This document shows, piece after piece, positions 61,111 through 64,000 of a stretch of DNA of 64,000 bases. The DNA is from Bimastos eiseni (lineage: Eukaryota; Annelida; Clitellata; Crassiclitellata; Lumbricidae): NCBI GenBank assembly GCA_959347315.1, contig OY365819.1, positions 25,883,995-25,947,994 of the forward strand, given 5' to 3'. Each line of letters begins with the position of its first letter. Within the stretch, counting starts at the first letter, position 1. Both the position numbers and the translations under genes were made by a program. Under the pieces are notes generated by a model. The model was not told the origin of the DNA and searched no databases. It saw only the letters and a list, made by a program, of their open reading frames with translations.

Positions 61111-62258
61111 TCAGTATTATTGTTATTATTATTATTATTATTATCATGATTATTAATATTATTAGTGGTATCGTTATTAGTATTATCGGTATCATTATTA
61201 TTATTATAATTATTATTATCATTATTATAGTTTCATTATCACAATTATTGTAACAATAAACATAGCAGTCAATCAATTCAATGCTACCTAAATGAAAAGA
61301 GTCAATTAAAATATAAGTAGTGTAAAAAATAAATAGGATATTCAAAGCTATTATTTGCATATTAATAAACATTGTTTTTCATTTAGTGATGTGTGCAATT
61401 TCCATTAACGTCACTCACAGAATCGAGTTACCAATGGGTGCAGGTGTCATCGGAGTGACTAAACTGCGAAACGAAATCTACGTCCTCCATACAATGCCCT
61501 CACAGCGTCCTGTAATTCGTGTCTTTGAGGTTCAAAATCCATTTCGTCTTCAGAGGGAAATCGTAATAAAGGAGATTTTATTTCCTATTGATTTTGTTTC
61601 CAGTGAGACGGATAATTGTTTATACGTCGCTGAGTCTGATTCGATTGACGTCTGGAAGATAACAAGAGAAGGAGATGACGAATACAAATTCATCAAATGG
61701 CTGGACAAGGGTCATGTGCTTAATCTGTCAGTGTTAAGTGATGGTCAGTTGTTGGTGATCACTGGGGGCTCTTCCACTCTTGATATTTACGGATCGGACG
61801 CAGAACTCATACGATCCATTCAGTTATCATTACACACGTTTTGGATACTTCATGCAGTGGAAACATACATAGGAAATTTTATCGTCGCTCATCAATGGTC
61901 GGAGAATGTCGAAGAGGAGAGTGGATCAAATAGGAACAAGATGAGATGGATGTACGGCATTTGTGAATGTAGCAGAAACGGTGAGGTGATCCGTCGTTTC
62001 TTGCCCTCAAGTGAAGCTCAAGAACTGGGTTATCCAAAGTATCTTTCACTCGATTCAGACGATCGAGTGTTTTTGACTGAAAGAGACAGAGTGATTCTCT
62101 TGAATTCAGATCTGAAATTGAATCGAATCTTAGGTTCAACAATAGAAGAAACGGCGATCGAATGGCCTGAACGATTGCTATACGACAAGGAAAACAAACG
62201 ACTGTTCGTCGGAAGCCATCGTGATGGAGTTAATGTATACACTATAAGTTTGATATGA
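33372..62258 (+). CDS. Six-exon gene: myristoyl start, F-box-like, CARD, TRADD-N-like, beta-propeller
   Basis: Join 33372-33468, 41280-41308, 53152-53338, 54907-55194, 56488-56838, 61387-62258. The spliced length is 1824 bp, exactly 608 codons, with no internal stop. Intron phases agree at every junction (1,0,1,1,1). Residues 2-7 (GASLGK) suit N-myristoylation. F-box-like sequence is at about 43-104, CARD at 106-200, TRADD-N-like at 202-317, propeller at 319-607. F-box proteins recruit SCF ubiquitin ligases, CARDs make homotypic contacts in apoptotic and inflammatory complexes, and propellers bind partners. A membrane-tethered immune adaptor or ligase receptor is my inference. The weakest point is the exon 4 donor (GTTGAA). 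The introns are filled with transposons. No named orthologue is claimed. Confidence 0.75.
33680..34260. repeat. CCTAGG near-palindrome array 1
   Basis: The core unit GGGAGTTAATTCTTCCTAGG plus ATAAATTGACTCCC is 34 bp. It reads almost the same on both strands and is centred on CCTAGG. Units alternate with a 16-bp linker (ATAGCTAATGCAATAG), giving 50-bp periods, or a short CGG linker, giving 36-38 bp. A sub-element with GTGAATAGACACT at 33795 recurs inverted at 53745. Confidence 0.9.
34261..35349. other. Unique core of the foldback composite; no gene seen
   Basis: About 1.1 kb of AT-rich non-repetitive sequence lying between repeat arrays. No transposase frame or RNA gene was recognised; this is the place to look for any function the composite carries. 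Confidence 0.4.
35350..35570 (+). repeat. AAGCTGGATGTGATGAAAAG array
   Basis: About six units of roughly 34 bp (AAGCTGGATGTGATGAAAAG followed by AATCATACxTAAGTGG). They lead straight into CCTAGG array 2. Inverted copies are at 37990-38110. Confidence 0.8.
35575..35923. repeat. CCTAGG near-palindrome array 2
   Basis: Same unit as array 1, seven or so copies, ending abruptly at the LINE 3' end at 35924. Confidence 0.9.
35924..37412 (-). mobile_element. 5'-truncated Jockey-like LINE inserted into the CCTAGG array
   Basis: Minus-strand frames give FCFLFADDTNLFYS (catalytic FADD), then NKLTINIDKTSFILF, SWEKASKNLYILRRVSNKLP, LDYCNLVWAS, and FLSLRVVGPRVWNLLPSDLH. The order and wording match the plus-strand copy at 62405-64000. 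Both end in ATATCAATAAACGAGTTA. The 5' break is at about 37412, within CTTCTCCGATAGAACCC. CCTAGG repeats flank both sides, so it inserted after the array formed. Confidence 0.9.
37413..37965. repeat. CCTAGG near-palindrome array 3
   Basis: Continuation of array 2 beyond the LINE. About ten units, including the linker form CTATTGCATTAGxCGTGGGAG. Confidence 0.9.
37990..38110 (-). repeat. AAGCTGG units, inverted arm
   Basis: TTTTCATCACATCCAGCTTC and its near copy TTTTCAAAACATCCAGCTTC are the complement of the 35350-35570 units. One more copy lies at about 38365, beyond the SINE. Confidence 0.75.
38120..38345 (+). repeat. SINE-like repeat (CGCAGCGCTTG family)
   Basis: GGGCGCAGCGCTTGAGGTAC, then CCCTAAGGTTGACTTCTTTCC, TTTCGCTAGGCGGCAG, and a TGATACTAC-like 3' part. 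It interrupts the inverted AAGCTGG arm of the foldback composite. Confidence 0.7.
38875..39585 (+). mobile_element. Dispersed non-autonomous element, copy B
   Basis: Collinear with copy A at 27945-28810, with the same landmarks. It ends CGGTTCGCCCCCTCGCTACACCACTG. Indels of tens of bases separate the copies, so both are old. Confidence 0.7.
39590..40045 (+). mobile_element. LINE 3' end with TTACGA-like tail, copy 2
   Basis: Shares landmarks with 16085-16635: a C/T-rich lead, CCACCCTCCAATTCTCGACxA, TTTGACACAGCGCACxTCAAT, AGTGGCGCTGTAGAAG, and a tail ATTACGATTGCGATGATTG. It directly abuts the end of copy B of the dispersed element. Confidence 0.6.
40165..40945 (-). mobile_element. LINE C-terminal region, third family
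   Basis: A long intact minus-strand frame (40359-40934) starts TLDRSLTYHEHPKKIAAKV. It continues TRNNTLGTLAGSNRGA, LRTAALALCYSTAEYCAPVW and KLNASMRIISGTLRPAPLSW, which is a segment downstream of the RT in Jockey-like mobile elements. A more decayed continuation runs to about 40170 (INDCIITRFPGGLPALH). The 191-codon frame is unusually intact for this window. Confidence 0.75.
40950..41279. other. Intron sequence, nothing recognised
   Basis: Non-coding sequence ending in the polypyrimidine tract of exon 2. Confidence 0.5.
41280..41308 (+). CDS. Exon 2: 29-bp micro-exon
   Basis: The acceptor is TTTTCTTGTTATTTGTAG and the donor is AAAG before GTAAAT. It completes an Asp codon with exon 1 and encodes KERRQYSTK, ending in phase 0. 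It is the only piece found that converts the phase-1 end of exon 1 to the phase-0 start of exon 3. Confidence 0.6.
41310..42249. other. Intron sequence; possible edge of the Polinton-like element
   Basis: Mostly unique AT-rich DNA. At 42010-42120 a short frame (HEVEKDVWLTFLAMVTAV then SKF) vaguely resembles a segment of a protein often seen in transposon-rich animal genomes, so the element may start here. Terminal inverted repeats were not found. Confidence 0.35.
42281..42621 (+). CDS. Element structural-type protein, C-terminal fragment
   Basis: Open frame of 113 codons; an internal ATG at 42358 (MSVSNLMVTSD) is an alternative start. The end reads PRNLIYLPINLSTISMMETT, then LTDQNGQLIDLRGEELSI and WFHIGEA. 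Such LTDQxGxxxxxRGExxxxxxH tails are, as I recall, common in the capsid-type ORFs of these elements. The front appears to be missing or scrambled. Confidence 0.5.
42641..43232 (+). pseudogene. Element minor-virion-type protein, frameshifted
   Basis: Starts MSRYTNVKVNISEGQKDKIK in a good frame and stops at 42802 after a one-base shift. It resumes (KLAKAYQGGKSVTIK), shifts again with a TAA, and then gives VEGGFIGAILPFLATAGKFL, a hydrophobic Gly-rich segment. It ends in a frame with GQGLYLKSWQGSGLDGVGEG and VHGEGLIVGP. The hydrophobic Gly-rich middle suggests a membrane-active or core virion peptide. At least three lesions. Confidence 0.55.
43280..43426 (+). CDS. Element small conserved protein, 48 aa, intact
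   Basis: ATG to TAA without lesion. It contains MRWTKPKTEKSTRTQPRSV and WKACEGMWDVKHRPQDKW. Basic, with Trp-rich ends. It is shorter than most ORF cut-offs. I recall such small ORFs between the virion-type genes of these elements; function unknown. Confidence 0.5.
   Translation: MSHYSIHKMRWTKPKTEKSTRTQPRSVTWKACEGMWDVKHRPQDKWVV
43429..43699 (+). pseudogene. Element small protein, dUTPase-like fold suspected
   Basis: The N-terminal part (WELFAKEAITIHSQETVVLP) lies in one frame and the rest (LGLGVRMTTGSCKVSLHPES to INEGDSLCYIDY) in another, a single-base shift near 43480. The INEGDxLCYI end and beta-rich pattern recall the dUTPase jelly roll, but the catalytic motifs are not all visible. A start ATG in frame was not found. 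Confidence 0.4.
43741..44261 (+). pseudogene. Element membrane/coiled-coil protein, broken
   Basis: ATG at 43741 gives MELNKADTYRLQKISEIQQE and stops after 28 codons. The downstream frame at 43930-44261 has a hydrophobic VALYAGAGALCLIS segment, then a charged helical tail (SISDLVSRALDDNNISDSEY, ECEKFNEMKEEVR). The pieces look like one protein of about 170 residues with part of the transmembrane region deleted. Confidence 0.5.
44338..45243 (+). CDS. Element conserved protein, 301 aa, intact
   Basis: ATG at 44338 (MSFLKIQDPVKRDFIVKNFL) to TAA at 45241. The N-terminal half is a charged helix-rich region with LGDIATEYLKEY and a KGTPELWELMTMKEP segment. The C-terminal half has GAKYLKIIKPLLERKL, GEGVVVLPQDPNVL and AGNTRLRDEIVGICDDLLRQ. 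I recall the same order of motifs in uncharacterised proteins next to polymerase B in invertebrate Polinton-like elements. It is the only long intact gene left, which may mean recent arrival or chance. A virion or scaffold role is inference. Confidence 0.65.
   Translation: MSFLKIQDPVKRDFIVKNFLKTKQKIRQDSLSEKIGDIGLQRELAKAYNPIIDSQSGISKELSTIKENSKATTAALRALPSSISTSLKAIQFPQCPSMEVFENDPVSYIRKLQLGDIATEYLKEYASNKKSTDTTFGINSTERKFFIGNSQISIEGDDITIGDVTYKGTPELWELMTMKEPNESIYSQNELDKYWEILESTGALYMPKNQNKPKSSRGAKYLKIIKPLLERKLSPRKGKFSTGEGVVVLPQDPNVLVYMLILRFASFKAGNTRLRDEIVGICDDLLRQNAINALEYKNLMI
45251..45666 (+). pseudogene. Element Ala/Lys-rich small protein, one frameshift
   Basis: MIVVTKRRFTKRYFVGGSGI leads to a stop at 45367 after SNAAAR. 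A one-base shift restores a frame reading VATTALSVGKDAATEIGKKA, DVGKTVAINAGKRLVDKAA and ending VRGSAIKLA. The repeated GKxAxxxGK pattern suggests an amphipathic helix, as in DNA-core or minor capsid proteins. Confidence 0.55.
45691..46098 (+). pseudogene. Capsid-like gene, front part only
   Basis: ATG at 45691 gives MQSDILRFTENIIIDEGVER, YEWHEYEPEGGTNLSTYGEI, SHPSESYLLFEGRF and MHLFSQITYSLSNQDIES, then stops resembling anything after FRPLFSRHTS. From there to 46221 the frame only reads the antisense of the polymerase gene. Beta-rich early strands fit a jelly-roll capsid-type protein; the label is inference. The rest of the gene is absent. Confidence 0.55.
46095..48670 (-). pseudogene. Protein-primed type DNA polymerase B, N-terminal and exonuclease part, broken
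   Basis: Read from 48670 downward. It starts with a 90-bp in-frame duplication (SNSFDDE twice), then a SAP-like KQTVIELRKIAKQKGMVGY, then a frameshift near 48355. Next come VPEIGIPTLAPVPVSAIRK, a linker, PLKGSSYIPLPKCLASKKA and KWCVTRALNPVEEHPERI; another shift near 47350; and a Cys/His finger (HYCKRCL) with a shift inside it near 47180. Then come the exonuclease and an HNH-like CHICEGEL...DHCHLTGKYRG. Exo I reads YADFVSF, with Val where the catalytic Glu is usual. Exo II is FHNLSGYDSH; Exo III is YHDLYNVTDVLLLADVF. Sequence stops there, so the palm with its YxDTD motif is missing. Confidence 0.75.
48550..48665. repeat. 90-bp tandem duplication in the polymerase N-terminus
   Basis: CTCATCATCGAAACTATTGG occurs at about 48551 and again at about 48641, 90 bp apart. 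The distance is a multiple of three, so the duplication keeps the frame and repeats the SNSFDDE motif. Confidence 0.8.
48880..50284 (+). pseudogene. hAT-superfamily transposase relic
   Basis: Fragments in order: SAYSLIIDESTDITNNVEAA (first catalytic Asp region), ISVERFFGLAPD, KLCLVFLQSILRELNRVNKL, PLKEMRRRLPS, then LGSFALSLLALLFSNAFVER followed by TFSQMNLIKTKHRNKM. The last is the hAT C-terminal dimerisation signature. Frames change at least four times, and an (AT)n run has expanded at 49309-49340. The family resembles ZBED/SCAND-like hAT proteins. It lies in intron 2 of the CARD gene, just beyond the Polinton-like element. Confidence 0.85.
49309..49340. repeat. (AT)n dinucleotide run
   Basis: About 16 uninterrupted AT units within the hAT relic. 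Confidence 0.95.
50285..51095. other. Intron sequence, no supported gene
   Basis: The frame at 50817-51020 is open but unrecognised; it may be further hAT-derived sequence. Confidence 0.35.
51096..51190 (+). mobile_element. Single end of a CAGTGTTCCCTCTAAG-type element
   Basis: CCAGTATTTCCTCTAAGCTG followed by TGCGCATGTGCGCGCGCACACG is the near complement of the right end of the 57939-58338 element. The purine/pyrimidine-alternating GCGCGCACAC core could form Z-DNA. The other end was not found. Confidence 0.55.
51460..51665 (+). repeat. tRNA-derived SINE
   Basis: The B-box-like GGTTCGACTCTCG (51513-51525) is followed by a body with GGGACCTTGAGCAAGTCCTC and CAATTGCTCGGC, a motif type (CCTTGxGCAAGTC...TGCTC) common in animal SINE bodies. 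The 3' end is simple AATAACAGTTGTATTGCAT. A box not resolved. Confidence 0.55.
51670..53130. other. Intron sequence, no supported gene
   Basis: Nothing recognisable. 52600-52690 contains three copies of a TAAGxCGCGTGATTGxACAG word. Confidence 0.4.
53152..53338 (+). CDS. Exon 3: F-box-like domain
   Basis: The acceptor is CTGTTTCCATTTCAG; the donor is GACAG before GTAAAA, phase 1. It encodes LYDLPLEILDIIVQKSYLHW, then a basic linker, then ISVDVCFNQRITRRRFKTGI and WRYLTG. The LPLEIL start, later hydrophobic SVDVCFN and terminal W fit the F-box pattern (LPxEIL, VC, W), although an insert separates the helices. Confidence 0.7.
53575..53885. repeat. CCTAGG near-palindrome array 4 (intron 3)
   Basis: Six or more units of GGGAGTCAATTTATCCTAGG followed by AAGAATTAACTCCC, ending in three tight 16-bp repeats of ATCAATTTATCCTAGG. 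It lies between the F-box and CARD exons and includes the inverted GTGTCTATTCACTA sub-element shared with array 1. Confidence 0.9.
53890..54906. other. Intron 3; CAT/GAT microsatellites, unclassified antisense frame
   Basis: (CAT)n-rich at 54535-54640 and (GAT)n at 54810-54860 flank 54641-54796. There the minus strand holds a polar 61-codon frame (MDEFDSTGKTLTHEMQKLM); it is unidentified. The two microsatellites are mutually complementary and could pair. Confidence 0.45.
54907..55194 (+). CDS. Exon 4: CARD domain
   Basis: The acceptor is GCGTATTTTCAG, phase 1. It encodes FYRKTEKISAIIRNNRSYFL, NIQPTEELIASLLSFNCIT, KEESHFIQ, RNTELLYIVRSF, FSNFVKCLQHTNQ and RIVARIMENGG. These follow the six-helix CARD pattern (helix 1 LxxNR, I-x-P-T, LxxxxxIT, RxxxLLxIV, F-x-x-F-x-x-C-L). 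Exon 4 must be left at GTTGAA (55195), a weak donor; otherwise TGA at 55197 ends a CARD-terminated isoform. Confidence 0.75.
55200..56487. other. Intron 4, no supported gene
   Basis: Nothing beyond short frames. An acceptor-like TTTTCACTTGCAG at about 55687 lacks an exon I can fit by phase. Confidence 0.4.
56488..56838 (+). CDS. Exon 5: TRADD-N-like domain
   Basis: The acceptor is ACCTCCATTTTAG; the donor is ATTG before GTAAGT (consensus). Symmetric phase 1. It encodes a Lys/Arg-rich lead, then SPETDKLISQLKNEGIEILN, QTVVVWIWCHSQAALDHIKR, LYESNQLRN and ISMVIVIDGNQF. The GIEIL, VVVxIxCxSxxAL, LYxxxQL and final strand pattern resembles the TRADD N-terminal domain fold as found in many invertebrate immune-type proteins. 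Domain name at moderate confidence. Confidence 0.65.
56840..57722. other. Intron 5, first part; nothing recognised
   Basis: AT-rich intron sequence. Confidence 0.4.
57723..57877 (+). other. Possible optional linker exon of the CARD gene
   Basis: A strong acceptor (TTGCTTAGTTTTCAG) is followed by a frame in the right phase reading CSNPPLSVTNSTSSPSSHS and TCAICML, a Ser/Thr/Pro-rich linker, to a TAA at 57875. The only in-phase donor (GTCAGC near 57802) is weak. It may be an alternative exon between the TRADD-N-like and propeller exons, or chance. Confidence 0.2.
57939..58338. mobile_element. Non-autonomous hAT-type element, 400 bp
   Basis: The left end is CAATGTTCCATCTAATTTC; the right end, GCTTAGAGGGAACACTG, is its imperfect complement (CAGTGTTCCCTCTAAGC). 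Flanking octamers ACCGGGAC and GCCGGGAC match at 7 of 8 positions, as for a hAT 8-bp target duplication. The right part has alternating GTGTGCGCGCGCACATG. Confidence 0.65.
58347..60120 (+). mobile_element. CR1/L2-like LINE relic
   Basis: Plus-strand pieces: ADPNDFRPIDNVTSLSNKPE, LPVFQSGFRRGHSTDTLLVR, FDTVDH, YADDLQDY (catalytic motif with Tyr), SRLGYCNALHDWLP, and after 59880 a C-terminal QHRAFSVAGPATWNG. The 3' end is GAGTTGGGAGCGCTTCTGAG followed by GGGTGCTATATAAA, the tail shared with other copies. It lies in intron 5 of the CARD gene. Confidence 0.8.
60125..60650 (-). pseudogene. Fragment of a mobile-element-associated Cys-rich protein
   Basis: The minus strand reads CAICADPAVGGKGAAATLT, then, after stops, FIYDRDCLLCEKSAHVG, VFPVRTVALKNSLEI, a frameshift near 60262, and GDDWASVVQARVLHVLDLHA followed by AESAYHQD and NFRTKK. 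From memory this CxxC, FPVRT, DDWAxxVxxR, DLHAAxxxYHxxC order occurs in many uncharacterised invertebrate proteins of probable transposon origin. Confidence 0.5.
60655..61073. other. Intron sequence with (TA)n run
   Basis: (AT)n at 60722-60752; otherwise nothing recognised. Confidence 0.5.
61074..61250. repeat. (AAT)n and (ATT)n microsatellite
   Basis: A (TAA)n run is followed by (ATT)n with GTT, GGT and CAT variants. The two halves are complementary and can fold into a hairpin. Ile- and Asn-rich frames are artefacts. Confidence 0.95.
61387..62258 (+). CDS. Exon 6: NHL-type beta-propeller, stop
   Basis: The acceptor is TTTTTCATTTAG; its first two bases finish the codon opened by exon 5. The 289 residues contain repeated blade-like strands: NEIYVLH, NCLYVAESDSIDVWKI, LSVLSDGQLLVITGG, STLDIYGSDAELIRSI, YLSLDSDDRVFLTERDRVIL, RLLYDKENKRLFVG and GVNVYTI. 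These fit a six-bladed NHL/TolB-like propeller. The frame is fully intact with TGA at 62256. An AATAAA lies at 62391. Confidence 0.8.
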
Positions 62259-62390
62259 ACTAGAGTGTCATAAATTAATTCTGACATACAAAAACACTTT
62301 ACAATTATTTCCAGTGACGAGTAAGTAGGCGGATTGTAATGTCGCCGCCCCTACCCCACACACATTTTATAGGCCTACGAACAAGACATA

Positions 62391-62396
62391 AATAAA
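62391..62396 (+). terminator. Candidate polyadenylation signal AATAAA
   Basis: Exact AATAAA 133 bp after the stop codon of exon 6 and just before the LINE copy at 62405. Plausible end for the CARD gene transcript. Confidence 0.4.
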
Positions 62397-62404
62397 TTCT
62401 GAGC

Positions 62405-64000
62405 ACTATGAACATGGATCTCTCTAAGGCCTTCGATACCGTGGACAATGCGATCTTATTAAAAAAGCTGCATAATTATGGCGCGCGAGGATCACAGCTC
62501 GACTGGTTTGCCGACTACTTCTCCGATAGAACCCAAACTGTAAATTGCAATGGGGCTTATTCCATCACCTGTCCAATCCACCACGGCATTCCGCAAGGCT
62601 CAAATTTGAGTCCACTCCTATTCTTGGTCTATATAAATGATTTTGTCTTTGTTTCTTTCCTGCTCTTCTGTATTCTATTCGCTGACGATACGAACCTATT
62701 CTGCTCCCAATCTCCTTACCAAATCTTAATTGATAAGCTAATTATTGAAATGGGAAATGCATCTGATTGTTTCTTAGCCAATAAATTAACAATTAACATA
62801 GATAAAACCAATTTTATATTATTTTATTCCCCTAGGAAATGTGTACCAGGAAATGTCTTGCTCACATTTAATGGTACTCCGCTTACCCAAACCTCCTCTG
62901 CTCGCTTTCTAGGAGTACAAATTGACGCTAATTTAAAATGGAAAAGTCACATTGACCATGTCTCGGTGAAAGCTTCCAAAAACTTACGCATATTACGAAG
63001 AGTCTCCAATAAACTACCAATAGTAATCCTCAGGCAACTCTATTTCACAATGATTCAGCCATACTTTGACTATTGTAACTTGGTAGGGGCCTCAAACTAC
63101 CCCTCCTAATTTGTCAAACTTGAAAACATTTTAAAAAAGGCTCTCCAATTTATTCAAGGAGTAACCCACTGGGCTCGATTTGCACCGTTATTTAAACAAC
63201 ACCGTATACTTAGAATTTTGAAGCAAATTACCACATTTCAAATAGCTACATTCATGTTCTCAGCAGTCAATGATAGGCTCCCATCAGCTTTTATTAAATA
63301 TTTTACTAAGGCGAAAGAAATTCATGATTACTCCACTTGCTCCTCTAATCAGCATAGGCCCGAATTTGCCAGAACTAATACCCGTTTTCTCTCTCTGAGA
63401 GTCGCTGAACCTAGAGTCTGGAACTTTCTACCCCCTGACCTCCATAGAATCTTAACTATAACTTCATTTAAAATCGCTCTCCGTAAGTATTTGCTAGATA
63501 TCAATAACTGTTAACAATCAACTTTGATGTTTCCTAACAGAATTTTTTATTAAATTCCATACTATATTCTCGTCTCCTCCATTATTCCTCCGCTGTGCGC
63601 TAATGATCAGAAGTTAAGTATAGTTACATGTAAGAGTGTTATATTATTTTCTCTATTCTCTTTTTCTTATTCTGGACAACAATGCTTACTTACCTATTCT
63701 CTTCTTTCCCTGATATATATATATTATATATAATAAATATATATATATTATATATATATATTATCTTTAATTTAACCAGATTCTTCGTTGCCTATCTCTA
63801 TTAGTGATTACAAGTATTGTACAGTCTTTTCTTGTGGTTCCCTCTAGCGGGATATTTTCCCTTGGGTCTCCATGGTATCCCTCATTCTTCCAGTTTACGT
63901 TGTGCTCTGTTATACCTCCTTTAGCGAATTTTGTGCTTCTATTTCTATGAAGCCAGTTTTTTGCGTGTGTTTGTATTGTTGGATATCAATAAACGAGTTA
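62405..64000 (+). mobile_element. Jockey-like LINE, RT and 3' UTR, least decayed copy
   Basis: Long frame 62408-63109: MDLSKAFDTVDNAIL, GIPQGSNLSPLLFLVYINDF, ILFADDTNLF (catalytic), NKLTINIDKTNFILF, FLGVQIDANLKWKSHIDHV, LRILRRVSNKLPIVILRQLY. A second frame at 63218-63514 ends in LRKYLLDINN. One frameshift near 63107 separates them. AT-rich 3' UTR with (TA)n at 63713-63765. It ends exactly at the window edge in ATATCAATAAACGAGTTA. It is 5'-truncated, starting inside the RT fingers. Same family as 35924-37412. Confidence 0.9.
63713..63765. repeat. (TA)n run in LINE 3' UTR
   Basis: Alternating TA with short interruptions. Confidence 0.9.

Noticed and set aside
61044..61372. Asn/Ile-rich frames on both strands
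   Set aside because: They translate AAT/ATT trinucleotide repeats in the intron just before exon 6.
61879..62287. Two minus-strand frames
   Set aside because: Shadows of the propeller exon, which has clear splice logic and domain pattern.

Overview
This is eukaryotic, animal-type DNA with sparse spliced coding exons, very large introns, abundant LINEs, SINEs and microsatellites, DNA transposons and a Polinton/Maverick-like element. Recurrent TAGGCCTA-type words, CATA/ACAT tetranucleotide arrays and a CARD-containing gene fit a marine invertebrate. I cannot fix the phylum. Everything here was read by eye; no alignment or search was run.

Main result: six plus-strand exons, at 33372-33468, 41280-41308, 53152-53338, 54907-55194, 56488-56838 and 61387-62258, join with matching intron phases (1,0,1,1,1) into one uninterrupted reading frame of 607 codons plus stop. 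The predicted protein has an N-terminal MGASLGK myristoylation-type start, an F-box-like segment, a CARD, a domain I read as TRADD-N-like, and a C-terminal NHL-type beta-propeller. It looks like an innate-immune or cell-death adaptor coupled to ubiquitin ligase machinery. Its introns hold nearly all the mobile DNA of the right half of the window: a 5-kb foldback composite and several LINEs in intron 1, a decayed Polinton-like element and a hAT transposase relic in intron 2, CCTAGG-palindrome repeats in intron 3, and further LINE and hAT-type insertions in intron 5.

Left half: a GC-rich degenerate minisatellite (40-430); a LINE relic and a 670-bp CATA array (1640-3600); a large minus-strand CR1/L2-like LINE relic (5590-8200). 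A predicted small secreted cysteine-rich peptide gene follows, with a signal-peptide exon at 9387-9435, a Cys exon at 14116-14238 and a Cys exon at 18551-18615. Inside its first intron, on the opposite strand, is a small acidic two-exon gene with one in-frame stop and an NRF1-type promoter motif (11824-12646). Next come a 799-bp non-autonomous hAT-like element (17525-18323) and a 2.1-kb foldback element (19070-21220). A SINE carries an adjacent 85-bp-arm hairpin (22530-22887). A 44-bp minisatellite of twelve units is open in all three forward frames (26288-26815). Opposed LINE 3' ends fill 29.5-33.1 kb.

Right half: outside the six exons it is almost wholly mobile DNA. The Polinton-like element (about 42250-48680) keeps one intact 301-aa ORF; its other genes are frameshifted. 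A deletion or inversion junction near 46.1 kb abuts the front of a capsid-like gene against the exonuclease half of the DNA polymerase B gene, so the polymerase active site and the rest of the capsid-like gene are gone.
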